From: Colwellia piezophila ATCC BAA-637
GTDB taxonomy: Bacteria; Pseudomonadota; Gammaproteobacteria; Enterobacterales; Alteromonadaceae
DNA: 64,000 bases
Direction: 5' to 3'
Assembly (NCBI RefSeq): GCF_000378625.1
Contig: NZ_KB905164.1
Coordinates: 1-64,000 of the forward strand
The translations under genes and the position numbers were made by a program. Of this stretch, positions 8,848 to 17,439 are shown piece after piece; the stretch's first letter is position 1; each line of letters opens with the position of its first letter. The notes beneath the pieces were generated by a model, which saw only the letters and a program-made list of their open reading frames with translations, did no database searches and had not been told where the DNA came from.

Positions 8848-8940
8848 GCTTAGCGCACCAAGAAGTCATTAGCAGTGAACTATTTTTTACTATTCACTGG
8901 TTAAAAAGCTAAGGCTCACTTTTACCACATTGAAGACCTA
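8848..8940 (+). repeat. Dispersed repeat family B, copy 1
   Basis: Begins GCGCACCAAGAAGTCATTAG and ends GGCTCACTTTTACCACATTG. The inner arms CAGTGAA/TTCACTG and TTAGC/GCTAA can pair. It is nearly identical to the copy at 10709-10796. No coding frame; probably a structured non-coding repeat. Confidence 0.6.
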
Positions 8941-9530
8941 AGGTTTTAGTATCATACCGACAGCTTTGGGACAGTAAGCGGTCATAAATTAATAGCCGAA
9001 TCAATATCTCTAGCAGTCACAATGAGCCTAAATCTGCCCTTCTAATTAAAATACTTTTATTTATTTTTACCCAAACCTTTACTCAATATTGAACGTACGA
9101 TTATGTGCCCAATCTCAAAATCGGACATTATAATCATCTAAGGTCCACATAAAGTAGAGCATTAAATCTAAGGCGCTTTCGCCCCTTAGCGAGATAGAAG
9201 GAACTGTCATTATTACCCTTAAGCAGTGACTTAACTTACAAATATTAGTTAATTGCTAAAAGTTCATTAGCCTAACCACCATGTAAGTGCTACATCGCTA
9301 TGCTGTGCTGATATGAGATCAGACACCTAACTGAGCAACTCAACTTATATCAATTACAAAAAAATTCTATTTGTTCTCAACACACAGATTAACATCATAT
9401 ATTTCTTCTTTCTTCCATTAATCAAACTGTAGATGAGGTAAATATAACCCCAAATAGATATTTACAATAATGAGTTTTTTACATTTTAATTATGACCAAT
9501 TCGCATAACATCAACAAACATTGGTATGTA
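8941..9530. other. Intergenic region, no gene seen
   Basis: About 590 AT-rich bases between the family B repeat and the promoter of the glycine-zipper gene. I saw no frame with a convincing start, no terminator with a T run and no further copy of the local repeats. Confidence 0.4.
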
Positions 9531-9545
9531 TGAGAATCATACTCA
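9531..9545 (+). promoter_or_regulatory. Fur-like box
   Basis: TGAGAAT-C-ATACTCA is a 7-1-7 inverted repeat with one mismatched pair, fitting the known TGAnAAT-n-ATTnTCA Fur motif. It lies about 87 bases before the ATG at 9632, in promoter range. A candidate -10 TATACT lies at 9586. Iron-dependent repression is inferred. Confidence 0.5.
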
Positions 9546-9631
9546 TTATGACTATATGTAACTACAAAGCATAATGCTTCTCTCTTATACTAGCTAGCAA
9601 TTACCCAATTACAACAATTTAAGAGGCAGAT

Positions 9632-10165
9632 ATGACCCATATTTTACTTAAAAACATCACAGTTAAAACGCTAGTACTTGCAGCTTCATTACTTCTTATT
9701 TCAACGACCCAAGCCCAACAATATATTTTCCCTGAAAATGGACAAAGTAAAGAACAGCAACAACAAGATGAATATACATGCCATAGTTGGGCGGTAGGTG
9801 AAACAGGCTTTGATCCAACAGCCACTCAGACACAAAATTCAACTGCAGCAACACCAGTACCAGAGCAAAATAAATCAAGAAGAGGTGGCGGTATGCGTAG
9901 CGCATTAGGTGGTGCCGCAGCTGGCGCGTTAATAGCAGAAATAGGTGGTAATGATGTCAGTAATGGCGCTGCCAAAGGTGCTGCTGTTGGTATAGTTTCA
10001 AATAGAAGACATAATCGTCAAGCAAATGCTCAAGTGACACAACAGCAGCAAGCTCAACAGCAACAGACTGAGCAAGCACAACAACAATCTAACGCACAAA
10101 CCGCAAACTACAATAAAGCCCTAGGTGTTTGTCTTGACGCAAAAGGCTATAGTGTAAGTAGTTAA
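9632..10165 (+). CDS. Glycine-zipper envelope protein
   Basis: 177 residues with a cleavable signal (hydrophobic core ~13-23, cut near TTQAQQ). The mature part has a short conserved block, DEYTCHSWAVGETGFDP. A basic linker follows, then a YMGG-like glycine zipper at ~86-123 (ALGGAAAGALIAEIGG, GAAKGAAVGI), a Gln-rich stretch (~130-155), and a C-terminal YNKALGVCLDAKGYSV. The Cys in the first block and the Cys near the end could pair in the periplasm. Such proteins are thought to sit in the outer membrane or periplasm and to help envelope integrity; no enzymatic role is expected. The ATG is preceded by AAGAGG. The Fur-like box upstream suggests iron-responsive expression. Family call is firm, function is not known. 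Confidence 0.75.
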   Translation: MTHILLKNITVKTLVLAASLLLISTTQAQQYIFPENGQSKEQQQQDEYTCHSWAVGETGFDPTATQTQNSTAATPVPEQNKSRRGGGMRSALGGAAAGALIAEIGGNDVSNGAAKGAAVGIVSNRRHNRQANAQVTQQQQAQQQQTEQAQQQSNAQTANYNKALGVCLDAKGYSVSS

Positions 10166-10220
10166 TATTTAACAGCTTGTTAAGTTACCCTTAATAGTGA
10201 CTCAAGGTATTTATAGGGAA

Positions 10221-10254
10221 GCAATACTAATTCAGTCAGGTGAATTAGTATTGC
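10221..10254 (+). terminator. Perfect hairpin after the glycine-zipper gene
   Basis: A 14-bp perfect stem (GCAATACTAATTCA/TGAATTAGTATTGC) with a 6-base loop, 55 bases after the stop codon. It lacks a T tract, so it may be a weak terminator or mRNA-stabilising 3' structure. Confidence 0.5.
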
Positions 10255-10708
10255 TGCCCTCAAGAGGAAATGATCTAGTTAATTGGCTGACAGACGAGTT
10301 GACGCCGAGTCAAGAAAGCCACTAGAGTGGCGGATATTAAAACAGAAAATAAAATTTGTGTGTAATCAGCCTCCGCTTAAGCACAAAACGACCTGGGTTA
10401 GAGTAAAATCTATGATGATTTTTACCCTCTGCGGAACAAGTTCCTATAAAAGCTATCTCACTTTGTGCCTCTTAACGCCTTAGAAAATTAAATTGTTAAT
10501 ACACATAAACTCACGTTGATCGAATGTCAACTTTCGGTATTTCCAATAAAATTTAAACTTTGATTCTTTAAGTTTCAATATAAAGTTCAGAACAACTTTA
10601 ATCTAATGTAGGGTAGCTTTGTCGGATCAGAAGTCATAAGAGAATCATTAATGCTAACGACCGCTTTAAGTCTTGGAGCTGCCGTTAGTGAGGCAGGCTC
10701 TAACTTCC
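10255..10708. other. Intergenic region, no gene supported
   Basis: An open frame at 10283-10483 has no ribosome site and no family resemblance. The stretch 10660-10708 (ACGACCGCTTTAAG...GCTCTAACTTCC) resembles the lead-in of family B repeats seen before 19560 and 26074, so the B element may start here. Confidence 0.4.
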
Positions 10709-10796
10709 TCTTTGCGCACCAAGAAGTCATTAGCCGTGAACTATTTTCGCTATTCATTGGTTAAAAGCTAAGGCTCACTTTTACCACAAAGAAGAC
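10709..10796 (+). repeat. Dispersed repeat family B, copy 2
   Basis: CTTTGCGCACCAAGAAGTCA to GGCTCACTTTTACCACAAAG. The ends CTTTG/CAAAG form the outer pair and TTAGC/GCTAA an inner pair. It aligns with the copy at 8848 over its whole length with few changes. Confidence 0.6.
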
Positions 10797-10918
10797 TAAA
10801 TTATTAGAATAATCACCTCCACATTTATGTCCGCTATCTTCAAGGATAGCTGACATTAGCAGTATTTTTCTATCTCGCTTACTCCCATAGAGCCATAAAA
10901 ACATTTATATATTAATAA

Positions 10919-11536
10919 CTACTTTTTCAAAGAGATAGGTTTTACTCTAATAAGACCAACGGTAACGGTTGCTGAAACCCCTTTGTCGGTAATCATATGG
11001 GTGATATAGCCTTTATCATTTCCTTCATTCCCCGTAGCTGCACCTGCTGAAGTACCCACATCACCAACTTTTGCAGCCGCTTCTGCTCCTGCATTTGCTG
11101 ACCACATACCATCAATGAAATCATTGAATACTTGTTCATCCGTAAAAATAATAACAGGTCTCACGCTTCTTGCGCCCCAACCTCCACCGACGTCAAAGCG
11201 AACCATTTGGATATAATGTCTTTTTTGGCTTTTATTGTGAATAGCAACACCGTAACCTGCACCAGCGCCCACTACTGGTATCTTGGTGATTTTGTTATTC
11301 ATAATTGCATAACCAATAGAGTTTTCTATTTGTGCTTGAGCTTCAGGATTTTGCTGATAAAGATCTGCTAGGGTATTCTCAACCAATTGATCAATGGTTT
11401 GAATTTGCTCCGTCTTAGTTTCACCAGGTATCGTTGCGCAAGCAGTTAAGCCAAAAACTCCCACGAGTGTAGTCAAAATAACTAATGTGGATTTTTTGAA
11501 ACTAAAATTAATTGAAAATTTATTTATACAAAACAT
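10919..11536 (-). CDS. SYLF/Ysc84-domain lipoprotein
   Basis: 205 residues. The signal peptide ends in GLTAC (Cys ~33), giving a lipoprotein after a slightly long basic N-terminus. The rest is a SYLF (Ysc84) domain: NSIGYAIMNNKITKIPVVGAG, GYGVAIHNKSQKRHYIQM, FDVGGGWGARSVRPVIIFTD, and a Gly/Ala-rich segment AGAEAAAKVGDVGTSAG. SYLF domains bind phosphoinositides in eukaryotes; bacterial lipoprotein versions are of unknown function and probably sit on the inner face of the outer membrane. The ATG at 11536 has AAGGA upstream. The gene lies downstream of the PPIase gene on the same strand, with a ~130-base gap, so it may or may not belong to that cluster. Confidence 0.8.
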   Translation of the reverse strand: MFCINKFSINFSFKKSTLVILTTLVGVFGLTACATIPGETKTEQIQTIDQLVENTLADLYQQNPEAQAQIENSIGYAIMNNKITKIPVVGAGAGYGVAIHNKSQKRHYIQMVRFDVGGGWGARSVRPVIIFTDEQVFNDFIDGMWSANAGAEAAAKVGDVGTSAGAATGNEGNDKGYITHMITDKGVSATVTVGLIRVKPISLKK

Positions 11537-11667
11537 TTATATTGTCCTTCATTATTGATTGACTCTTAGTAGATTTTTTTAGTTAGTATTTTTAGTACTG
11601 ATCTAATGCTAACCATTAACTAAAATCATTGTTTATAGCAATTAAAATACGCATTATAAAATGCCAA

Positions 11668-12573
11668 TTACCCGTTTATATCCTCTATTATTACTGAGTA
11701 AGTATCGATAATCCCTTGATACGTTTTTTCTAAATTCTCACGAATCTGTTCGCGCTGTGCATCTTGAAACACTTGTCCCGCAACATCGACTAAAGCAGGA
11801 GTTCGTCCTTCTTCACGCCGACTTAGCATCACAAGGTGATAACCATAGGGTGATTCAAATGGTCCCTGCCATGTCTGAGTGTCCGTTGAAGTATTGCTAA
11901 ATGGAAGTGCAAACACCTTGTCCGCCATTGATTTGCCAAAATGCGAAGCGACAAAGTCAGGAGTACGCTCTACATAGTTCACATGATAAGGAAATCGATT
12001 ACCATGACCGATCCCTTCTGAAAAAGAAACTTTGTTGTTATTTAGCTCAGTCAGTTTTTTTTCCGCTAAATTCTTAGCGCTATCATTTCCGTTAGATCCC
12101 CTATCAAAAAATACATGAGTAAAAGTAACGAAGGGCTCGACATAATAACTTTCTTTATTTTCGGCAAAATAGCTTTCAAGTTGTTTGTCCGTGACCCTTG
12201 TTACAGCCTCACTATAATCCTGAGTGATAAATTCTAAATTTTGAATGGCGCGGGCTTTTATGATCGGATCACCTTTATCCAAGCCCAAGGCTTTTGACTC
12301 ACGATAAAGGGCCTGTTCACGAACATAAGCATCGATTAATGTTTGTCGTTTGTCGATAGACAAACCATCGAATGACCGAATCAACTTAGCTTGATCAACC
12401 GCCTTAGTTTTTTGTTGCATAAATCGGAGCAATGACGTTCGATCCACAACGATCGTTTGCTGCTCATCAACAAAAGAAGGACCATAATAATCAAAGGCGA
12501 TAAAGAAACCTCCGCCGATTAACAAAAAATAAATGAGTGGCTCTTTTAAAAATCGTTTCACTGTTATTTTCAA
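11668..12573 (-). CDS. Parvulin-type peptidyl-prolyl isomerase, membrane-anchored
   Basis: 301 residues. A single N-terminal membrane segment (~12-27, LIYFLLIGGGFFIAFDYYG) leaves the rest in the periplasm. A SurA/PrsA-like helical N-domain follows, with VDRTSLLRFMQQKTKA and a YVREQALYRESKALGLDKGD motif typical of this class. The C-terminal parvulin-like half contains VTFTHVFF, LPFS and GPFESPYGYHLVMLSRREEGRTP. It should help fold exported proteins. The start is TTG at 12573 with AGGA 8 bases before. It is the last gene of the HupE-DUF1254-DUF3604 cluster, 82 bases after DUF3604, so its clients may be those secreted proteins (inference). Confidence 0.85.
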   Translation of the reverse strand: MKITVKRFLKEPLIYFLLIGGGFFIAFDYYGPSFVDEQQTIVVDRTSLLRFMQQKTKAVDQAKLIRSFDGLSIDKRQTLIDAYVREQALYRESKALGLDKGDPIIKARAIQNLEFITQDYSEAVTRVTDKQLESYFAENKESYYVEPFVTFTHVFFDRGSNGNDSAKNLAEKKLTELNNNKVSFSEGIGHGNRFPYHVNYVERTPDFVASHFGKSMADKVFALPFSNTSTDTQTWQGPFESPYGYHLVMLSRREEGRTPALVDVAGQVFQDAQREQIRENLEKTYQGIIDTYSVIIEDING

Positions 12574-12655
12574 ATCTTAAGTCCTGATAAATTAAACGCT
12601 GAGCCAACTGTTTCCAGTTGGCTCATGATTGTGGTTGAGTTTTATTTTTAACTAC

Positions 12656-14464
12656 CTATTTTGGTGTATACCAAATTGGCGAACTATAAGCGCGTTCTTG
12701 AATACTTGTTGGGTAACCTTTTTGAGGGGCTTCATTTAAAGCAACGGACGCGTAAAGTGTATGTCGAGGTGTTGGAATTTGAAGTACACGCACATAATAA
12801 AAAGCACGTACCATTGGGTCGAATTCAGGATCAGTCCAAGTGGTTGCAAGCTCTACATCACCAATAGAGTTGGTATAACTGGCCGTTTTAATATCAACGG
12901 TATTACCCACTGCTTTTACCTTATTATTGGATATTTTACGACCGTCAGAAACCGCCACATTAAAGACTTTTTCATGAGAGTTCCCTTTATCATCTAACCA
13001 GCCTTTAACCACTTGAATGCGATCCAAGTTTCCGTCAACGGGATCTTTAACGGCTCGTATTAAGAGTGAAATGGCTTTACCTTTTGGTGCTGCGGTTAAA
13101 TCTCCGCCCATTGGCACACCTTTTTGGTAGCCAACAGCGGCAAGATCTTTCGCAGACGAATCTTGGTTATTAAAATCCCAACCAGCAAACATTCGAACAG
13201 CAATACGCGGACCGGTCGTACCGTAGACTTCACGACGTTTAAAAGCAGCCATTAACGATTCACGCGTATTTTCTTTTGCCCAAACACCGGCTAAACCCGA
13301 GGCCGACATATCTGCACCTATGGTACCTGGAGTTAAATCAGCTTTTTTACCCATAGGACGTGAATCAATGGGAAACTTACCACCAAAATTATCTTCCTCA
13401 ACAGCAGGAACCCCTGAGTGAGAATCAGATGCGCCTATTAGGCCAATTTTAAACGGGTTTACCCCTAGCTTTTTATCAAACTCCAGACCGCGCATAAGCG
13501 CCGTTCTCGCATAATCGCCTTTATCCGCTGGAAGCCCATGTGAGTTACCGCCAGCTTTTCCATCGAGTGCATGGTTATAGGTTTCAAATTCGGCAAACTC
13601 ATCATTGGGTGACAATGCACTTAATGTTTCACTATCTCCTTTTATTTGGGTTACCTCATAGATAGGCTCCCAACGCATACGAGTTTTTGCATATTGCACG
13701 GACAATGGTCGACCTTCACTATCAATTTCAGCAAACATTTTACCTTTACTAATATTACCGTTATGAGGAATAGCGACAAAACTAGCACCTGTTTCTTTTT
13801 CGGTTTTATCCAAGAACTTCCAAAGATCTTCAGGTTTGTTACTTTCAAAAGATGAGTAAGGCAAAAATTTCTTGCCTATTTCGCCGCCTTCTTTCATAAA
13901 GATGATGCGATGCAGGTTTGAGCCGTTAGGTAATGACGACCACTCCCAACCGATAAAGCTAGTGAATTTACCGGGGTCATTATGACGTTCAGCCGCATCT
14001 ACAATGTCGTGCCAAATAGGTTTTCGTATCGCTTCGGTAATAAAATCTTTATTCGGAGAATTACTATTAACGGTTGCTAATAGCTCAAAAAATGCGGCTC
14101 TTTCTTTGCCTTGTTCAATTAAGCCGCTTAACTTTTTACCAAACGGTGTTTGGCTAATTTGAGATTTACTATCAAAAAGTTGTTCAACTACACCTACATA
14201 TTCTGCATGGTCGGTAACCATCAAAAAATCTAATGGTGTACCTATTTTAATTCTATGTTTGCTTAGAGCATTCACAACGGGTAAACCTTTAGCATAACGA
14301 TAGGCATCGTCGGGTCCAAGGGTACGCTCTTGCATCAGAAAAGCATCAGCTGAAAGCTTAGTATGCAAATGCGTATCACCCCAATATAAGTTGGTTTCTG
14401 ATGCATTTACATAACCAGTACTTATCGCTAAGCAAACAGCCGATAACAATAATTTATTCATCAT
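12656..14464 (-). CDS. DUF3604 domain protein, secreted PHP-like hydrolase
   Basis: 602 residues with a signal peptide (to ~VNASE). The mature protein opens NLYWGDTHLHTKLSADAF, a DxHxH metal-binding start like that of PHP-fold hydrolases. Further likely ligands are VTDHAEYVG, GWEWSS, IPHNGN and IGASDSHSGVP. Length and motif order fit full-length DUF3604 (PF12228). No reaction is established for the family; a metal-dependent periplasmic hydrolase is inferred from the histidine motifs. It starts ATGATG after AAAGGA. It follows the DUF1254/DUF1214 gene by ~140 bases, and that gap holds the tail of a second, lost DUF3604 gene. The PPIase and HupE-like neighbours suggest one envelope system. Confidence 0.85.
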   Translation of the reverse strand: MMNKLLLSAVCLAISTGYVNASETNLYWGDTHLHTKLSADAFLMQERTLGPDDAYRYAKGLPVVNALSKHRIKIGTPLDFLMVTDHAEYVGVVEQLFDSKSQISQTPFGKKLSGLIEQGKERAAFFELLATVNSNSPNKDFITEAIRKPIWHDIVDAAERHNDPGKFTSFIGWEWSSLPNGSNLHRIIFMKEGGEIGKKFLPYSSFESNKPEDLWKFLDKTEKETGASFVAIPHNGNISKGKMFAEIDSEGRPLSVQYAKTRMRWEPIYEVTQIKGDSETLSALSPNDEFAEFETYNHALDGKAGGNSHGLPADKGDYARTALMRGLEFDKKLGVNPFKIGLIGASDSHSGVPAVEEDNFGGKFPIDSRPMGKKADLTPGTIGADMSASGLAGVWAKENTRESLMAAFKRREVYGTTGPRIAVRMFAGWDFNNQDSSAKDLAAVGYQKGVPMGGDLTAAPKGKAISLLIRAVKDPVDGNLDRIQVVKGWLDDKGNSHEKVFNVAVSDGRKISNNKVKAVGNTVDIKTASYTNSIGDVELATTWTDPEFDPMVRAFYYVRVLQIPTPRHTLYASVALNEAPQKGYPTSIQERAYSSPIWYTPK

Positions 14465-14477
14465 AATAGTCCTTTTT

Positions 14478-14590
14478 TTATTTATTAGGTGTATACCAAA
14501 TTGGTAAAGTATAAGCGCGCTCTTGGATAGTAGCGGGGTATCCAGTTTCTCTTACAACTTGAGAAACTCTGCTATTGAACCCCACTTTTA
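14478..14590 (-). pseudogene. C-terminal remnant of a second DUF3604 gene
   Basis: On the minus strand this gap encodes, in one frame ending in TAA at 14478, ...VVRETGYPATIQERAYTLPI then WYTPNK. The intact neighbour ends GYPTSIQERAYSSPIWYTPK. About 20 residues therefore match the DUF3604 C-terminus, while the remaining ~580 are missing. The upstream part (SRVSQV) does not match the intact copy closely. This is best explained as the leftover of a tandem paralogue removed by deletion, perhaps by recombination between the two copies. Confidence 0.7.
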
Positions 14591-14603
14591 TTGGGTTACA
14601 CGA

Positions 14604-16118
14604 CTATTTCACCAACTCGAAGTTAGGGACGATCGAGTTTTCCTCTTCAGCAACAAAGGCCTTCGATGGAGAGTATGCTCGGAAGTAGACAAACCAGTTT
14701 TCGCCAGTATTGGTTTGCACCCAATTGGCATCTGCGACGTCCTTTGGTTTTTCCGGAGAGAAGTGGAAAGTATAACCGCCTTCACCATTTGTCACCGTTC
14801 CTTTGATGTTTGAACCAACATCAGCACGTCCCTGTGTGTTGGTGATGGGGCCACGGTCTTCAACGTTATACACCGTAACCGTCCAGAATGTCTTCGCGTA
14901 GTCAGCGCCAGCGGGAATGTTTAGGGTGTAGTGTTTACCGCCGTCTAGTCCGTTGCCGTTAGCTGAGCGGTAGTTATCAAGGTAAACCTGTCCCCAACCA
15001 CCATTTTTCATACCGTGCATGGCTATATCGTTGGAAACAGCCTCATAGAACCAGGCGGCTCTGCCATCGAGATCGATGCCGTAACCACGGTCTTGATCAG
15101 GTGTAGACGCGGTGGCTATTTCCCAGAAGTTCCCTTCTGGCCCATATTCAGACTGCTCAAGTCGCCCAGTTTTGTTGAAGTCAATGTTCTTGGTCATCGC
15201 TTCACCGACGATAACAGCCTCTTCAAGTATTGCTTGTTGTGCCGCGGTAGGATTAAAGGGCTTGCCTTTTTCGATACCCAACGGAGCGAGCATATCCATC
15301 ATCATGCGATCACGTTCCTGTACCGGCTCTATAGTTATCGCCCGATGCAGTATTTCCCAATAGGCCATACCGCGCGGTTGTTTAGTGTCCATGCCATGCT
15401 CTATGTGTAGTGGTGGTTTGTCAGAAATCAATTTGCCGTTAATATCGGTGATCTTGATGCTCGCCATATCCGCCATGCGTTTGTCCCGGGTGTCGTTCAT
15501 CAAACGAATACCGAACAGGATGTGATTGGTGTCAGAATGAAAGACTTTTACATCCTGGGCCAGGTTGGCAGGGGTCTTCTGGCCAGGTCCTACAAACAGA
15601 TATTTGCCAGGCTCTGTTAGCTGTGTGATGCCGACCTGCCACATGGTGTGCATTGCGCCTCGAACCGGAGCGGCGGGTATTTCAATTATCACAGGGCCAT
15701 CACGCAGGTCGTTGAATGACAGTACATAGGGTGTTGAGGTATTAAAGGTCAAGCCACCTTGTTTAGAATCGTAGGTCTCATAGAAAGCTATTTGTCCTCG
15801 CTCTACCCCTTGCGCGTCCATGACCTCAAGCCAGGCATAAAAACCCATTAACGGGATGGCCCAGATATAGGCTTGAGAGGCACGCTGGAAATCAATTTCA
15901 TTGAACAGCAGCTTGGACGTCTCAGCGGTGGGAATGCCGTGCTCGAAACTATTTTCAAATGTAAGATCGCCAATTCGAGTATTGAGTATTTCAAAACCAC
16001 CTGAAGGTTCTTGAGGGTCGGGAGACTGCGTGGTAACACAGGCACTTAGCATAGTAGTCAGCAACAAAGTGGATGCTAACGCTTTGTTTGATAATTTTGG
16101 TTTGATTGTAGTTTTCAT
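14604..16118 (-). CDS. DUF1254/DUF1214 lipoprotein
   Basis: 504 residues. The lipoprotein signal ends LLTTMLSAC (Cys ~27). The N-terminal DUF1254 domain includes AYIWAIPLMGFYAWLEVM, TPYVLSFNDLRDGPVIIEIP and MHTMWQVGITQLTEPGKYLFVGPG. The C-terminal DUF1214 domain includes GADYAKTFWTVTVYNVEDRG, GGYTFHFSPEKP and NWFVYFRAYSP. It is full length for the two-domain family. Structures exist for the family, but no accepted enzymatic function is known to me; a periplasmic ligand-binding or hydrolytic role is possible. The ATG follows GAGGAAAAC. It is the second gene of the HupE-led cluster. A distant, truncated DUF1254 gene lies at 21791. Confidence 0.85.
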   Translation of the reverse strand: MKTTIKPKLSNKALASTLLLTTMLSACVTTQSPDPQEPSGGFEILNTRIGDLTFENSFEHGIPTAETSKLLFNEIDFQRASQAYIWAIPLMGFYAWLEVMDAQGVERGQIAFYETYDSKQGGLTFNTSTPYVLSFNDLRDGPVIIEIPAAPVRGAMHTMWQVGITQLTEPGKYLFVGPGQKTPANLAQDVKVFHSDTNHILFGIRLMNDTRDKRMADMASIKITDINGKLISDKPPLHIEHGMDTKQPRGMAYWEILHRAITIEPVQERDRMMMDMLAPLGIEKGKPFNPTAAQQAILEEAVIVGEAMTKNIDFNKTGRLEQSEYGPEGNFWEIATASTPDQDRGYGIDLDGRAAWFYEAVSNDIAMHGMKNGGWGQVYLDNYRSANGNGLDGGKHYTLNIPAGADYAKTFWTVTVYNVEDRGPITNTQGRADVGSNIKGTVTNGEGGYTFHFSPEKPKDVADANWVQTNTGENWFVYFRAYSPSKAFVAEEENSIVPNFELVK

Positions 16119-16212
16119 GTTTTCCTCGTGTGTAAATAAAATGTATTGTTAAACAAAAAATGGAGACGGAGGGATAACCAAGGCCGTCGAAGCAAATCGA
16201 ATATTAAGGTCG

Positions 16213-17253
16213 CTAAATCCAAAACCCGGTAACTCTTTGTATGGTCCAATACATGGTGATACATCCAACAAAATAGGCGGCAGGCGTTTGCACTCGAACC
16301 AATAAATCGCTTTTGTTATTTTTGAAAACCAACATAATAAAACGCGCAAAAATCATCACGGTTGCCACAAAGAGTAACTGGCCTATTTCTACACCTATGT
16401 TAAATGCGAGTAACGCAGCTGGTATTTCAGTTTGCGGTAAACCTATCTCACTTAAAGCAGAAGCAAAACCAAAGCCGTGTAATAAACCAAAACTTGCGGA
16501 TATCGCAATGGGATACTTCCAAGTTAATGTGTCTCTGCGGTCAAGGGCGATTTCTCTGGCGAGAAAAACAATCGATAAAGCGATCACCGCTTCGATAGGT
16601 GGTATGGCTATTTGGATAAACTCTAATGCGGCGAGGGTTAAAGTGATTGAATGGGCTACAGTGAAACCGGTGATGGTTATCAAAATACGTCGCCAGGACC
16701 CAGCGATAAAAATCAAGCAAGCAACAAATAAGAGATGATCAAACCCTTCCAAAATATGTTCAACGCCAAACACCAGATAGGTTTTGGCTACCTGCCAAAA
16801 CTGCGGTGTGCCTTTAATTGTGAAAGAGGTGTGTGATGCATTGAGTCTTGCGGTCTCGGTGGTTCCATCTAAACGTTCAATGCGCACTAATACATCGGTT
16901 GACGTCTTATCTAACCCTTGAATATGAATGTTGCTGCCGGTTAAACCGCCTGTTCTTTGAATTGACCAACGCTTGATAACGGCCCCTGCTATAACGGACT
17001 TTCGGGTTTTACTTATTTGTTTTACATCTTTGGAAAGCTCAACATGCACATTGGATTTTCGACCATTGCCTTTGATTGGCACTTTCCACAAAACTGTATA
17101 TTTTTCGGCTGATTTTTGCTTAAGTTCAAGGTAAGCTGGACGGTATTCATCCGCCAATGTTGCCGTGACATAGAAAGTACAAAAGATAATCACACTGCAA
17201 CATAGGCTTTTATAAAATAGAGAAAATCTGTTCTTTTGAAAAAGAAGAATCAT
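16213..17253 (-). CDS. HupE/UreJ-family membrane protein with extracytoplasmic domain
   Basis: 346 residues. A signal or first helix (~11-32) is followed by a ~130-residue extracytoplasmic beta-rich domain. Then come five or six membrane helices carrying the HupE/UreJ_2 signatures GVEHILEGFDHLLFV, VAHSITLTLAAL, IEAVIALSIVF and FGLLHGFGFASAL. The conserved His, Asp and Glu residues in the membrane suggest metal handling; HupE and UreJ are linked to nickel or cobalt uptake, but this long subfamily is uncharacterised. The ATG has GGAGG 8 bases before it. It is the first gene of the minus-strand cluster, and its upstream DNA holds a hexamer repeat and FNR-like boxes. Confidence 0.8.
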   Translation of the reverse strand: MILLFQKNRFSLFYKSLCCSVIIFCTFYVTATLADEYRPAYLELKQKSAEKYTVLWKVPIKGNGRKSNVHVELSKDVKQISKTRKSVIAGAVIKRWSIQRTGGLTGSNIHIQGLDKTSTDVLVRIERLDGTTETARLNASHTSFTIKGTPQFWQVAKTYLVFGVEHILEGFDHLLFVACLIFIAGSWRRILITITGFTVAHSITLTLAALEFIQIAIPPIEAVIALSIVFLAREIALDRRDTLTWKYPIAISASFGLLHGFGFASALSEIGLPQTEIPAALLAFNIGVEIGQLLFVATVMIFARFIMLVFKNNKSDLLVRVQTPAAYFVGCITMYWTIQRVTGFWI

Positions 17254-17310
17254 ACAAAACCCTCCAATATTGTTTTACTAATATTAGGGGCTTGATGTGT
17301 TCTGGGCTGG

Positions 17311-17346
17311 ATTTCCATTTCCATTTCCATTTCCATTTCCATTTCC
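17311..17346 (+). repeat. Hexamer tandem repeat (ATTTCC)6
   Basis: Six perfect ATTTCC units, 58 to 93 bases upstream of the HupE-like start codon, so within its likely promoter or leader. Perfect short tandem repeats change copy number by slippage and could alter spacing in this control region. Confidence 0.85.
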
Positions 17347-17399
17347 AAAGAAGCGTGCACCCGACTTGGTGAGAAACACCTTTTTATAAAGGTTACTTT

Positions 17400-17413
17400 T
17401 TGACATAAATCAA
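17400..17413 (-). promoter_or_regulatory. FNR-like box upstream of the HupE-led cluster
   Basis: TTGACATAAATCAA differs from the FNR/EtrA consensus TTGAT-n4-ATCAA by one base. It is ~150 bases upstream of the minus-strand HupE-like gene. Oxygen-linked control is inferred only. Confidence 0.35.
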
Positions 17414-17423
17414 AGATATGATT

Positions 17424-17439
17424 TTGATATATATATCAA
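17424..17439. promoter_or_regulatory. Perfect 16-bp palindrome, FNR half sites with 6-base spacing
   Basis: TTGATATATATATCAA is a perfect palindrome made of FNR-like half sites, but with spacing 6 in place of 4. It sits 10 bases beyond the FNR-like box. It could be a tandem operator or chance in AT-rich DNA. Confidence 0.3.

Noticed and set aside
10283-10483. Open frame of 66 codons after the glycine-zipper gene
   Set aside because: No ribosome site, odd composition and no family resemblance; the sequence is in a hairpin- and repeat-rich gap.
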